Below are positions 32,172-41,522 of a stretch of 64,000 bases of DNA, piece after piece. Where the stretch lies: contig DASXSF010000080.1 in the NCBI GenBank assembly GCA_036506155.1, positions 124,001-188,000 on the forward strand, read 5' to 3'. Within the stretch, counting starts at the first letter, position 1. Each line of letters starts with the position of its first letter. A program made the position numbers and the translations under genes. The notes under the pieces were generated by a model. It worked only from the letters and a program-made list of their open reading frames with translations, searched no databases and was not told the origin of the DNA. This stretch comes from DASXRA01 sp036506155. Lineage in GTDB: Bacteria > Actinomycetota > Actinomycetes > Mycobacteriales > Jatrophihabitantaceae.

Positions 32172-32923
32172 TCCGCGCGGAGTTCCGCAAGCTGGGCACG
32201 ACGCAGGTCTGGTTCTGGATGCTGCTGCTGTGCCTCGGGCTGACGAGCCTCGGTGTCGTCGGGTCGATCGCCAGCCAGAGGACCGACTTCGAGCTCGCCC
32301 AGCACGTCCGCGACGTGATGATTTCGGCAAGCGCGGCGTTCACTTACGTGCCGCTGTTCGTGCTGGGCGTGCTGGCGGTGACGACCGAGTACCGGTACCA
32401 GACCATCACGCCAACCGTGCTCGCCACGCCGTCGCGCTGGGCCTTGATCACCGCAAAGCTCATCACGTATGCCGTGGTCGGCGCGCTGTTCGCCGTACTC
32501 TGCCTGGTGGTTCAGCTGCTGATCGCGCTGCCATGGCTGTCGGCGCGGAACGTGCACGTGTCGCTCGGCGACCAGAAGGGCCCACTGCTGATCACGTTCG
32601 CAGTGCTGACGCTGTTCGCGCTGGTGGGCCTGGGCACCGGCGCGCTGCTGCGTAATCAGATCGTCGCGGTCACTGTCGGCGTGATCTTCATCCTGGTGCT
32701 CGCCCGCCTGATTCTGCTCATCCCGGGCGTCAAGTACGTCTACCCCTACACGCCAACCGGCGCGGTCGACTCGATCATCACCGACCCGCATGACACAGAG
32801 GCGCGTGTGATCAACGACGTGCACCTGATATCCCCCGGCGCCGGCATCGTCGTTCTCGTCGTGTGGGGTTTGGCTCTCTCGCTCCTGGGCGCCGGAATCA
32901 CGATGAACCGCGATATCAGCTAA
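32159..32923 (+). CDS. ABC-2 type transporter permease
   Basis: The 254-residue protein has six predicted membrane segments, beginning VALIRAEFRKLGTTQVWFWMLLLCLG, with the ABC-2 phrase GVLAVTTEYRYQTITPTVLATPSRWALITAKLI. It partners the ATP-binding protein whose gene it overlaps. Such pairs export antibiotics, lipids or sodium. There is no terminator before the kgd gene, but that gene has its own ribosome-binding site and a gap of 56 bp. Confidence 0.9.
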   Translation: MVALIRAEFRKLGTTQVWFWMLLLCLGLTSLGVVGSIASQRTDFELAQHVRDVMISASAAFTYVPLFVLGVLAVTTEYRYQTITPTVLATPSRWALITAKLITYAVVGALFAVLCLVVQLLIALPWLSARNVHVSLGDQKGPLLITFAVLTLFALVGLGTGALLRNQIVAVTVGVIFILVLARLILLIPGVKYVYPYTPTGAVDSIITDPHDTEARVINDVHLISPGAGIVVLVVWGLALSLLGAGITMNRDIS

Positions 32924-32979
32924 GCGCACGAATTGCGCGAGAATGACTGTGACGATGGCCCCGGCGTACCCTGAGGGAG

Positions 32980-35900
32980 ATGTCTGCACGACATCTTGAC
33001 GTCGAGAGAACCAACGTGAGGCGGCCGTACACCGTGGCGACTACGGAGCAGTCGACAACCGAACCCCACCCCGTCAGCGGTGCCGATTTCGGCGCGAACG
33101 AGTGGCTCGTCGAGGAGATGTACGAGCGCTACCTCGCCGACCCCACCAGCGTGGACGGTGCCTGGCACGATTTCTTCGCCGACTATCGCCCCGCCAAGCC
33201 AGGAGCCGCCACCAATGGCACCGCCGCGACGGTAGCGCCCGCGCGCCCGACTCCTGCCACGCCCCAGCCCGTGCCCCAGCAGGCCCCGCAGCCGCAGCGG
33301 CCCGCGCCGGTCGCGCCTGCGCCGTCCCCCCAGCACGCGGCGCCGGCCGAGCAGACGGTGACCCTGCGTGGCGCCGCGGCTCGCGTCGTCACCAATATGC
33401 AGACTTCGCTGGCCGTCCCGACTGCGACCAGCGTGCGTGCCATTCCGGCCAAGCTGCTCATCGACAACCGCGTTGTGATCAACAACCACCTGCGGCGCTC
33501 CCGCGGCGGCAAGATCAGCTATACGCACCTCATCGGATACGCGGTGAGGAAGGCGCTGGCCGACCACCCGGAGATGAACAATCACTTCGCGGAGATCGAC
33601 GGCAAGCCGGCGCTCGTTGCGCCCGAGCACGTCAACTTCGGGCTGGCGATCGATCTGCCCGGCAAGAACGGCGGGGCGCGTTCGCTCGTCGTGGCCAGCA
33701 TCAAGGCAGCCGAGACGATGGACTTCGCAGCCTTCTGGGGCGGCTATGAGGACATCATCCGGCGCGCCCGTACCGGCAAGCTCACCGCCGACGACTTCGC
33801 CGGAACCACGATCAGCCTGACGAATCCGGGCACCATCGGCACCACCCATTCGGTGCCGCGGCTGATGGCCGGGCAGGGCTGTATCATCGGCGTCGGCGCG
33901 ATGGAGTACCCCGCCGAATTCAGCGGCCTGAACGAGGACGCCCTCGCGGAGCGGGCAATCAGCAAGATCATGACGCTGACCTCGACGTACGACCACCGCA
34001 TCATCCAAGGCGCGCAGTCCGGCGAGTTCCTGCGCCGCATTCACGAGCTATTGCTCGCCGACGCGTTCTGGGACGAGATCTTCGCGGCGCTGCGCATCCC
34101 GTACGAGCCGGTGCGCTGGCGACTCGATCGCGAGTTCGCGCACGAAGGCCAGATCGACAAGAACGCCCGCGTCATCGAGCTGATCAACGCCTACCGCACG
34201 AACGGCCACCTGATGGCCGACACCGATCCGCTCGAGTACACCGTGCGCAGCCACCCCGACCTGGACATCACCCGGCACGGCCTCACGCTGTGGGATCTCG
34301 ACCGGGAGTTTCCGGTGGGTGGCTTCGCAGGCCTCAACCTGGCGCGCCTGCGCGACATCCTCGGCGTACTGCGCGACGCGTACTGCCGCCGGGTCGGCGT
34401 CGAGTACATGCACATCACCGACCCCGCGCAGCGCCGGTGGATCCAGGAGCGGATCGAGGTCAAGCTCGAGCCGCCGGACCGCACCACACAGCTGCACATT
34501 CTCGGCCGGCTCAACGTCGCCGAGGCGTTCGAGACGTTCCTGCAGACCAAGTACGTCGGGCAGAAGCGGTTCAGCCTCGAGGGCGCCGAGACCGTCATCC
34601 CGTTGCTGGACGCGGTGCTGTCGCGGGCGGCCGATCAGGCGCTGGAGGAGGCGGTGATCGGCATGCCGCACCGCGGCCGGCTCAACGTCCTGGCGCACAT
34701 CGTCGGCAAGCCGTACGCGAAGATCTTCACCGAGTTCGAGGGCAACATGGACCCGAGCACCGCGCAGGGCTCGGGTGACGTGAAGTACCACCTCGGCGCG
34801 CGCGGCACGTTCCAGGCGCCGAGTGGCGCGGACATCAAGGTCGAACTGACGGCCAACCCGTCGCATCTGGAGGCTGTCGACCCGGTGCTCGAGGGCATCG
34901 TCCGGGCCAAGCAGGACGTCCTGAACAAGGGCGAAGCCGGTTTCACGGTGCTCCCGGTGCTGCTGCACGGCGACGCCGCCTTCGCCGGGCAGGGCGTGGT
35001 CGCCGAAACCCTCAATCTGTCGCAGCTTCGCGGTTACCGTACCGGCGGCACGGTGCATGTCGTGGTCAACAACCAGGTCGGCTTCACGACCTCACCGGCG
35101 CAGTCGCGGTCGAGTCTGTACGCCACGGACGTTGCTCGCATGATCGCGGCGCCGATTTTCCACGTCAACGGCGACGACCCCGAGGCGTGCGTGCGGGTCG
35201 CCAAGCTGGCGGTGGACTATCGGCGGGAGTTCAAGAAGGACGTCGTCATCGACATGGTCTGCTATCGGCGGCGCGGCCACAACGAGGCCGACAACCCGTC
35301 GTTCACGCAGCCGCTGATGTACGACATCATCGACACCAAGCGCAGCGTGCGGAAGCTCTACACCGAGGCGCTGGTGGGCCGTGGCGACATCACGCTCGAA
35401 GATGCCGAGGCGGCGCTGAAGGACTTCCAGGCGCAGTTGGAGAAGGTCTTCCTCGAGACCCGCGATGCCTCCGACCGGCCGCGGCGCGAACCGATCATGG
35501 ACGATGCGGCGCCCATGCATCCGGCCAGCACCGCGACCAGCCTCGAGGTGATCAAGCGCATAGCCGAGGCGTACGCGAACCCGCCAGAGGGCTTCACGAT
35601 CCACCCGCGGCTGAAGCCGCAGATCGACCGGCGTGTGGCGATGGCGAGCAACGGCAGCGTCGACTGGGCTACAGCCGAGCTGTACGCTTTCGGCTCCCTC
35701 GTCGTCGACGGGCGCGCGGTGCGGCTGTCCGGGCAGGACTCGCGCCGCGGCACGTTCACGCAGCGGCACGCCGCGCTGATCGATCGGAAGACCGGCGAGG
35801 AATACACGCCGCTGAAGTACATGTCGCCGGAGCAGGCGCCGTTCTGGGTGTACGACTCGCTGCTGTCGGAGTTCGCGGCGATGGGCTTCGAGTACGGCTA

Positions 35901-36672
35901 CTCGGTGACGCGTGACGACGCGCTGGTGTGCTGGGAGGCTCAGTTCGGCGACTTCGCCGACGGCGCGCAGACGATCATCGACGAATTCATCGCATCGGGC
36001 GAGGCGAAGTGGGGTCAGCGCTCCGCTCTCGCGTTGCTGCTGCCGCACGGCTACGAGGGCCAGGGTCCGGACCACTCGTCCGGACGACCGGAGCGGTTCC
36101 TGCAGCTCGCCGCCGAGAACAACATGACGATCGCGATGTGCTCGACGCCGGCGAACTACTTTCACCTGCTGCGCCGACAGGGGCTCTCGCCGGTACGGCG
36201 TCCGCTGGTCGCCTTCACGCCCAAGTCGCTGCTGCGGCTCAAGGCGGCGGTCAGTGACCTCTCGGACTTCACGTCGGGGACGTTCCGCCCGGTGATCGGC
36301 GACGACGTCGATCCAGCGGGCGTGCGCCGGGTGCTGATGTGCACCGGCAAGATCTACTACGACCTGGCGGCCAAGCGGAGCCGCGACGGCCGAACCGATA
36401 TCGCGATCGTGCGCGTCGAGCAGCTCTATCCCCTGCCTGTGGAGGAGCTCCGCGCCGAGCTCGACCGCTACCCGGACGCGCAGCTCGTGTGGGTACAGGA
36501 GGAGCCGGCCAACCAGGGTGCCTGGCCGTTCATGGCACTCAGCCTGCCCGAGCATCTCGGCGGACGGCTGCTGGCTCGCGCCTCGCGCAGGGCATCGGCC
36601 TCGCCGGCCGTCGGTTCGGCAAGCGTGCACGAAGCACAGCAGCACGAGATCGTGGCTGCCGCCTTCGGCTGA
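32980..36672 (+). CDS. kgd: Multifunctional 2-oxoglutarate decarboxylase/dehydrogenase E1-E2 fusion (Kgd/OdhA)
   Basis: The 1230-residue protein has the actinobacterial layout: an N-terminal E1 helix (NEWLVEEMYERYLADP), a Pro/Ala linker (about 60-125), an E2o acyltransferase core ending in the catalytic His of STYDHRIIQG (about 339), then the thiamine E1o part (VIGMPHRGRLNVLAHI, HGDAAFAGQGVVAETL, VNNQVGFTT, GPDHSSGRPERFLQL). There is no lipoyl domain, as in the mycobacterial and corynebacterial enzymes, which borrow the lipoyl arm of pyruvate dehydrogenase. It acts in the TCA cycle and in that group is inhibited by a GarA/OdhI FHA protein. GAGGGAG precedes the ATG. Confidence 0.96.
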   Translation: MSARHLDVERTNVRRPYTVATTEQSTTEPHPVSGADFGANEWLVEEMYERYLADPTSVDGAWHDFFADYRPAKPGAATNGTAATVAPARPTPATPQPVPQQAPQPQRPAPVAPAPSPQHAAPAEQTVTLRGAAARVVTNMQTSLAVPTATSVRAIPAKLLIDNRVVINNHLRRSRGGKISYTHLIGYAVRKALADHPEMNNHFAEIDGKPALVAPEHVNFGLAIDLPGKNGGARSLVVASIKAAETMDFAAFWGGYEDIIRRARTGKLTADDFAGTTISLTNPGTIGTTHSVPRLMAGQGCIIGVGAMEYPAEFSGLNEDALAERAISKIMTLTSTYDHRIIQGAQSGEFLRRIHELLLADAFWDEIFAALRIPYEPVRWRLDREFAHEGQIDKNARVIELINAYRTNGHLMADTDPLEYTVRSHPDLDITRHGLTLWDLDREFPVGGFAGLNLARLRDILGVLRDAYCRRVGVEYMHITDPAQRRWIQERIEVKLEPPDRTTQLHILGRLNVAEAFETFLQTKYVGQKRFSLEGAETVIPLLDAVLSRAADQALEEAVIGMPHRGRLNVLAHIVGKPYAKIFTEFEGNMDPSTAQGSGDVKYHLGARGTFQAPSGADIKVELTANPSHLEAVDPVLEGIVRAKQDVLNKGEAGFTVLPVLLHGDAAFAGQGVVAETLNLSQLRGYRTGGTVHVVVNNQVGFTTSPAQSRSSLYATDVARMIAAPIFHVNGDDPEACVRVAKLAVDYRREFKKDVVIDMVCYRRRGHNEADNPSFTQPLMYDIIDTKRSVRKLYTEALVGRGDITLEDAEAALKDFQAQLEKVFLETRDASDRPRREPIMDDAAPMHPASTATSLEVIKRIAEAYANPPEGFTIHPRLKPQIDRRVAMASNGSVDWATAELYAFGSLVVDGRAVRLSGQDSRRGTFTQRHAALIDRKTGEEYTPLKYMSPEQAPFWVYDSLLSEFAAMGFEYGYSVTRDDALVCWEAQFGDFADGAQTIIDEFIASGEAKWGQRSALALLLPHGYEGQGPDHSSGRPERFLQLAAENNMTIAMCSTPANYFHLLRRQGLSPVRRPLVAFTPKSLLRLKAAVSDLSDFTSGTFRPVIGDDVDPAGVRRVLMCTGKIYYDLAAKRSRDGRTDIAIVRVEQLYPLPVEELRAELDRYPDAQLVWVQEEPANQGAWPFMALSLPEHLGGRLLARASRRASASPAVGSASVHEAQQHEIVAAAFG

Positions 36673-36765
36673 TTCATTCGCGGGATTCGGCTCTCCGGGT
36701 GCGCCGCTCGCTGACGTTCGGGCTCTTCGCGCCAGCGCTCATCGCTGCTGTGGTTGGCTCATGGC

Positions 36766-37752
36766 ATGGCTGACTCCATCCGGTGGGGCATCCTGGGGGC
36801 AGGCGGCATCGCGGGCACTGTCGGGGCGGAGATCGCCGCAACGCCCGGCAACGAGGTGGCGGCCGTCGGCGCGCGCGACTCCGGTCGGGCCGCCGCACTG
36901 GCCGAGCGGCTCGGCGCGCCACGTTCCTACGGCTCCTATGCCGAGCTCGCCACCGACCCCCACCTCGATGTCGTATACATCGCCACGACGCACGGCCAGC
37001 ATCACGAGCACGCCCTGCTGGCGCTGCGCGCGGGAAAGCCGGTGCTCGTCGAGAAGGCGTTCACGCTCAATGCCCGCCAGGCCCGAGAGGTGGTAGCGGA
37101 GGCGCGGTCGCGGCAGCTGTTCTGCATGGAGGCGATGTGGATGCGGCTCAATCCCCTCATCCGCACCGCACAGGACGTCGCGGAGTCCAGGCGCATCGGC
37201 GAGCTGATCAGCGTCCGCGCTGATCTATCGGCGCGCTTCGAGTACGACCCGACACATCGCCTCTACGACCTGGCCGTAGGTGGTGGCGCACTGCTCGATC
37301 TCGGTGTCTACGCGGCTACGTTCGCCTGGCTTTTCCTCGGCCGTCCCGACAGCGTGCAGGCCACAGGCTCGCTCTCGCCCACCGGGTCCGACGCCAGCGC
37401 CGCGATGCGGTGGGGGTACCAGGACGGACGGTTCGCCCAGATCGCGTCGACCACACTAGGCCAGAATCCGCTCGCCGGGCTCGTCGCCGGTACCGCGGGC
37501 TGGATCTCCCTGCACGGCCGGGTCGGCCGCCCCACCTCGATCACCGTTCATGACGCGACCGGCGACGAGGTGCTGCCCGACACGCTGCCCGGTCGCGGCT
37601 ACGGCCCGGAGGTGGCAGAGGTCGAGCGGTGTTTGCGCGCCGGCGAGCTGGAGAGTCCCCTCGTGCCGCTGGACGAGACCGTGGCGATCCTCGAGGTGCT
37701 CGACGATGCGCGCCGGCAGCTCGGCGTCCGCTACGAGGCGGATCAGGGGTAG
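36766..37752 (+). CDS. Gfo/Idh/MocA-family oxidoreductase
   Basis: The 328-residue enzyme starts with a Rossmann NAD(P) motif (WGILGAGGIAGTVG), then DVVYIATTHGQHHEHALLALRAGKPVLVEKAF, the catalytic-type Lys in VEKAF, and the C-terminal sheet domain (FEYDPTHRLYDLAVGGGALLDLGVYA). Relatives oxidise sugars, inositols or trans-dihydrodiols. No sugar operon surrounds it. ATG 36766 fits the Rossmann start; ATG 36754 adds four residues. The gene lies 93 bp after kgd and four bases before the small DUF6104 gene. Confidence 0.92.
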   Translation: MADSIRWGILGAGGIAGTVGAEIAATPGNEVAAVGARDSGRAAALAERLGAPRSYGSYAELATDPHLDVVYIATTHGQHHEHALLALRAGKPVLVEKAFTLNARQAREVVAEARSRQLFCMEAMWMRLNPLIRTAQDVAESRRIGELISVRADLSARFEYDPTHRLYDLAVGGGALLDLGVYAATFAWLFLGRPDSVQATGSLSPTGSDASAAMRWGYQDGRFAQIASTTLGQNPLAGLVAGTAGWISLHGRVGRPTSITVHDATGDEVLPDTLPGRGYGPEVAEVERCLRAGELESPLVPLDETVAILEVLDDARRQLGVRYEADQG

Positions 37753-37755
37753 CGG

Positions 37756-37926
37756 GTGTACTTCACCGACCGGGGCATCGAGGAGCTCGCCGAGCGCCGA
37801 GGCGATGAAGAGGTCAGCCTGGCCTGGCTTGCCGACCGGCTGCAGGCATTCGTCGACACACATCCGGACTTCGAGATCGCCGTCGACCGGCTGGCCACCT
37901 GGCTCGCGCGCGACGACGAGGAATGA
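37756..37926 (+). CDS. Small conserved actinobacterial protein (DUF6104)
   Basis: GTG 37756 opens a 56-residue protein beginning YFTDRGIEELAERRGDEEV and ending ATWLARDDEE. I recognise the short acidic DUF6104 family, which I recall near kgd-type genes in streptomycetes and relatives. It has no Cys or membrane segment and is predicted helical. The function is unknown. It starts three bases after the Gfo/Idh stop, so the two are co-transcribed. Confidence 0.8.
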   Translation: MYFTDRGIEELAERRGDEEVSLAWLADRLQAFVDTHPDFEIAVDRLATWLARDDEE

Positions 37927-38384
37927 TTGCCGCTTGCTCGAGGAGCGGACCCCGCGGCTGCCGTCGATCGGACTCCGCAACGCGCTCAGTATCGACGCCT
38001 CGACACGGCGTCGGCTGATCAAGTTCACAGTGGCCGGGACAGTGGCCTGGGAAGCGGCTGCCCTGCGAGACGTCCGCCACCGCGCCCACGTCGGCGGCGT
38101 AACCGCCCTGGTCAGTTGGGACTGCTCGACGAGCGGTCGTGGTGGTCGTTGCCCCCGTGTGTAGCCACAGCAGCTAGCGCAGCGAGCGCGACCAGCAGCA
38201 TGGCTCCTCCGAGACAGGTCAGCGTGATCACGGCGATCCCCCCTGGTCATTGATACCGTTAGTACCCGTAAATCAAAGTATCATATAGACACCCCGCGAC
38301 CAACTCAAACGGAGCTCGGCCAGCCAGTCCGATCCACATGCCAATTCCTACGATGCCAGGCCAATTCTGTGCGAGGATGGCCCG
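37927..38384. other. 458-bp gap upstream of the MocR gene
   Basis: The left part carries an unremarkable plus-strand frame ending at 38164 without a family match. The minus strand holds a possible 39-residue membrane peptide (38112-38231). From about 38245 to 38340 the DNA is clearly more AT-rich than its surroundings and includes GATAC...GTATC arms (38246-38275 region), suggesting a divergent promoter. I see no RNA gene. Confidence 0.5.
38112..38231 (-). CDS. Putative 39-residue single-pass membrane peptide
   Basis: GTG 38231 follows AGGGGGGAT and encodes VITLTCLGGAMLLVALAA, a hydrophobic helix, then a polar tail with GGNDHHDR and SSSSPN. A second start (ATG 38201) has GGAGGAG at ideal spacing. 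Either way one membrane helix and a His/Asp-rich end are predicted. No family is known to me. Two good ribosome-binding sites and an AT-rich upstream region are the only support. Confidence 0.4.
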   Translation of the reverse strand: MITLTCLGGAMLLVALAALAAVATHGGNDHHDRSSSSPN

Positions 38385-39824
38385 GTGACTCCACTTGTTC
38401 GGGTCAGCGGGCGTGCGCTCGCCCGACTCCTCCCCGACCTGCGCTACGCCCCCGGCCCGGTGTACAGCGCCCTCGCCGACGGCATTACGGCGCTCGTCCT
38501 CGACGGAAGAATCGCGCCGGAGACACGACTGCCCTCCGAACGCGAACTGGCCAAACACCTGGCGCTCAGCCGGGCCACGATCACCGCCGCATACGACGCA
38601 TTGCGCAGCGGCGGTTTCCTCGTCAGCCGCACAGGCGCCGGCAGCTTCGTTACCGTGCCGCCGACTGCCCGCCGGGTGTCCCCCAGCCGTTGGTCAGCGG
38701 CCCCGGTCACACCGGTCGACGAGATCGACCTGTCCTGCGCAGCGTTGCCGGCGCCGCCTGCCGAGCTGGCCGACGCGGTGGGCCGGGCAGTCGGGTGGCT
38801 ACCTCCGCTGGCCGCGAGCACGGGCTACAACCCGCTCGGCCTGCCGCGGCTGCGCGAGGCCGTCGCCGCCCGGTTCACCGCCCGGGGCCTGGCCACGCAA
38901 CCCGAGCAGATCCTCATCACGAACGGGGCGCTGCACGGGTTCGACATGCTGTTGCGGCTGCTCGCCGGCCCGGGCGACAGAGTGCTGACCGAGCTCCCGA
39001 CCTACCCCGGAGCGCTCGACGCCCTGCGCGCCAACGGGGCTCGCGTGGTCCCTGTCCCGGTGTCGGCGGAGCATGGCTGGCACGTCGGCCAGATGCAGGC
39101 AGCATTGCGCCAGACCTCGCCGCGCCTCGCCTTCCTGATCCCCGACTTCCACAACCCGACCGGGATGCTCGTCGGCGAGTGGGAACGCCGCGAAGTGCTG
39201 CGCGTCGCCCGCCACACCGGCACCACCGTCGTCATCGACGAGACGTTCGTGGAACTCGGATTCGCCGGCCCGCGCCGGCCGACCGCGGTCCTCGACTCGT
39301 CGGTCGTCACGCTCGGTTCGCTCTCGAAGCCGGTCTGGGGCGGACTGCGCCTGGGCTGGATCCGGGCTTCGGCCGACCTCATCCGCCGCCTCGCCGTCCA
39401 GCGTGCCGCGACCGATCTGGCTGGCTCGATCATGGACCAGCTGCTCGGCGTCGCCTTGCTGGAGCGCCTTGACGACATTGCCGACGCCCGCCGCGAACAG
39501 CTGCGAGAGCAGCGCGACGCCCTCGTCGGAGCCCTTTCCGAACACCTGCCGCAGTGGCACCTCGCCGTGCCCGAGGGCGGCATGTCGCTCTGGGCTGAGC
39601 TGGACGCTCCACTCTGCACGTCGTTGACGCTCACCGCGGCGCAGCATGGCGTGCAGCTGGTACCCGGCTCGCGCTTCGGCGTCGACGGAACGCTGGAGCG
39701 CTTCCTGCGCATACCGTTCGCCCTGCCGCCAGAGCAACTGCGCGAGGGTGTGCGCCGGCTGGCGACTACGTGGGAACGCCTCGACCGCTCGGCGGCGGCA
39801 GCGCGCCAACTCGTCGTCGCCTAG
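38385..39824 (+). CDS. MocR-family regulator (GntR helix-turn-helix plus aminotransferase-like domain)
   Basis: The 479-residue protein has a GntR winged helix (VYSALADGITALVLDGRIAPETRLPSERELAKHLALSRATITAAYDAL) and a fold-type I aminotransferase domain. The PLP-binding Lys lies in LGSLSKPVWGGLRLGW, with IPDFHNPTGM and VVIDETFVEL marking the cofactor site. MocR proteins sense PLP or an amino-acid-PLP adduct. GTG 38385 has GAGG upstream. The usual neighbour (a vitamin B6 or transporter gene) is missing; only a small putative membrane peptide lies divergently. Confidence 0.93.
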   Translation: MTPLVRVSGRALARLLPDLRYAPGPVYSALADGITALVLDGRIAPETRLPSERELAKHLALSRATITAAYDALRSGGFLVSRTGAGSFVTVPPTARRVSPSRWSAAPVTPVDEIDLSCAALPAPPAELADAVGRAVGWLPPLAASTGYNPLGLPRLREAVAARFTARGLATQPEQILITNGALHGFDMLLRLLAGPGDRVLTELPTYPGALDALRANGARVVPVPVSAEHGWHVGQMQAALRQTSPRLAFLIPDFHNPTGMLVGEWERREVLRVARHTGTTVVIDETFVELGFAGPRRPTAVLDSSVVTLGSLSKPVWGGLRLGWIRASADLIRRLAVQRAATDLAGSIMDQLLGVALLERLDDIADARREQLREQRDALVGALSEHLPQWHLAVPEGGMSLWAELDAPLCTSLTLTAAQHGVQLVPGSRFGVDGTLERFLRIPFALPPEQLREGVRRLATTWERLDRSAAAARQLVVA

Positions 39825-39845
39825 TTCATCCCCTCGGCGGCGCGC

Positions 39846-41012
39846 TCATCGCTCCAGGGTTACTCCGTCGGTGCCCGCGGCCGCGGCAACGGCAGCCGCG
39901 ACCGCAGGCGCGACGCGACGATCGAACGCGGTCGGCACGATGCGATCCGGCGCCAGCTCGCCGGCCACCACCTCGCCGATCGCCGTCGCGGCGGCCAGCT
40001 TCATGTTCTCGGTGATCGCCCGCGCGCCGGCGTCGAACGCCCCGGCGAAGATGCCCGGAAACGCCAGCACATTGTTGATCTGGTTGGGAAGGTCGCTGCG
40101 CCCGGTCGCCACCACGGCAGCGTGCCGGTGCGCGATCTCGGGCGCCACCTCCGGTGTCGGGTTGGCCAACGCGAAGATGATCGCCTTGGGCGCCATCTGC
40201 GCCACCGAGACCTCGTCGACGACACCGGCGCTCACGCCCACGAAAACATCGGCGCCCGCCAGTGCATCGGCCAGGGATCCGGTCAGCCCGGCCCGGTTCG
40301 TCATGGACGCTAGATCCGCCTTCACCGGAGTGAGATCGGACCGTCCACTGTGGACAATGCCGCGTGAGTCAGCGACGGCGATGTCGCCGATGCCCGCTGC
40401 CAAAAGGATCTTCGTGCATGCCACACCGGCCGCGCCGGCGCCGGAGATCACCACGCGCAGATCGCCCAGCGCGCGTTCGGTGATGGCGACGGCGTTGCGC
40501 AGTGCGGCGAGCACGACGACCGCAGTGCCGTGCTGATCGTCGTGGAACACGGGGATGTCGAGGCTCTCGCGCAGCTGCTGCTCGACATCGAAGCAGCGCG
40601 GGGCGGAAATGTCTTCGAGGTTGATGCCGCCGAACGACGGCGCGATGTACTGCACCGCGCGGATGATCTCGTCGGCGTTCGTCGTGCCGAGCACGATCGG
40701 CACAGCGTCGACGCCGGCGAACTCCCGGAACAGCGCCGCCTTGCCCTCCATGACAGGAAGCGCCGCAGCAGGGCCGATGTTGCCGAGGCCCAGGACCGCA
40801 GTGCCGTCGCTGACCACGGCCACCAGCCGCGACCGCCACGTGTAGCGCCGGGCCAGGGCCCTGTCGGCGGCGATCGCGGTGCACACCTCGGCGACGCCGG
40901 GCGTGTACGCCAGCGACAGCGATCGCCGGTCGGCCAGGGCGATCTTGCTGCGCATGGCCAGCTTGCCGCCCTCATGCGCCCGGAACACGGGAGTAGACGG
41001 GTCGAATTGCAC
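39846..41012 (-). CDS. NAD(P)-dependent malic enzyme (short bacterial form)
   Basis: The 388-residue enzyme decarboxylates malate to pyruvate. Landmarks: LSLAYTPGVAEVC, VSDGTAVLGLGNIGP, MEGKAALFREFAGVDAVPI, FGGINLEDISAPRCF (metal ligands), FHDDQHGTAVV, the nucleotide fold VVISGAGAAGVAC, and FALANPTPEV. There is no phosphotransacetylase extension. GTG 41012 is preferred because GAGGG lies five bases before it; GTG 41024 overlaps that site. It converges on the MocR gene with a 21-bp gap. Confidence 0.95.
   Translation of the reverse strand: MQFDPSTPVFRAHEGGKLAMRSKIALADRRSLSLAYTPGVAEVCTAIAADRALARRYTWRSRLVAVVSDGTAVLGLGNIGPAAALPVMEGKAALFREFAGVDAVPIVLGTTNADEIIRAVQYIAPSFGGINLEDISAPRCFDVEQQLRESLDIPVFHDDQHGTAVVVLAALRNAVAITERALGDLRVVISGAGAAGVACTKILLAAGIGDIAVADSRGIVHSGRSDLTPVKADLASMTNRAGLTGSLADALAGADVFVGVSAGVVDEVSVAQMAPKAIIFALANPTPEVAPEIAHRHAAVVATGRSDLPNQINNVLAFPGIFAGAFDAGARAITENMKLAAATAIGEVVAGELAPDRIVPTAFDRRVAPAVAAAVAAAAGTDGVTLER
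40339..40355. repeat. 17-bp palindromic motif GACCGTCCACWGTGGAC, copy 2 (inside malic enzyme)
   Basis: Same 17-base motif as at 29248 and 53492, with T at the centre. On the coding strand it encodes VHSGRS, so coding constraint alone may explain it. Confidence 0.35.
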
Positions 41013-41129
41013 TGCAGCCCTCACAGCGTGGAAGTGAGCTTCCGGGGCCAGGGATGCGGCGCCGCTTCTGAAAGTCCGGGGATTACCCAGGGAAAGTGTC
41101 GCAGATCGCCGGCAACCGGTGTGCGTGAC

Positions 41130-41441
41130 CTACCCCACGCGCTGCGGCAGCCAACCACGGCGGCCCGGCAGCCGCACCACGACGCGGCCCAGCACGTCGG
41201 CCACACCATGACTGCGACTGTCACCACCGGCTGCATCGTTGTCGCTGGAAAGCAGCCAGCCGGCGCCGTCCGGCCGATCAGCGCGCTTGATCACGAACCG
41301 ATCGGGCATGCTGCGAAAGCATGCCAGCACAACGTCCCCGGGCCGAATCCGCGCGCCGTGCCGCAGGATCACCACGTCTCCGTCGTAGAGCGTCGGCACC
41401 ATCGACGGACCGGCCACGCGCACGATCTGCCAGGGCAGCAC
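41130..41441 (-). CDS. sodX: Nickel superoxide dismutase maturation protease (S24/S26-like)
   Basis: The protein of about 103 residues has the signal-peptidase-like Ser/Lys dyad: RVAGPSMVPTLYDGDVVIL (Ser) and PDRFVIKRADR (Lys), followed by LSSDNDAAGGDSRSHGVA. SodX-type proteases cut the short leader of SodN so that its new N-terminal His can bind nickel. GTG 41441 is the best start, fitting the family N-terminus (LPWQIVRV), although its ribosome-binding site is weak. It is divergent from sodN, 81 bp away, which confirms the role. Confidence 0.9.
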   Translation of the reverse strand: MLPWQIVRVAGPSMVPTLYDGDVVILRHGARIRPGDVVLACFRSMPDRFVIKRADRPDGAGWLLSSDNDAAGGDSRSHGVADVLGRVVVRLPGRRGWLPQRVG

Positions 41442-41522
41442 GCGACCTATCGTGCCCGAGCACCGGGAGTAGGGTCGGCGCAGAGGCTCACACGACGGCG
41501 AATCCTGCAGGAGGTCATGGCG

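Noticed and set aside
33698..36645. Several long minus-strand frames opposite kgd
   Set aside because: They lie entirely inside the coding region of a strongly conserved enzyme and show no domain; they are produced by GC-rich third positions.
37550..38164. Plus-strand frame downstream of the DUF6104 gene
   Set aside because: It begins in another frame inside the Gfo/Idh gene, and the part beyond it has no family resemblance and conflicts with the better-supported minus-strand peptide.
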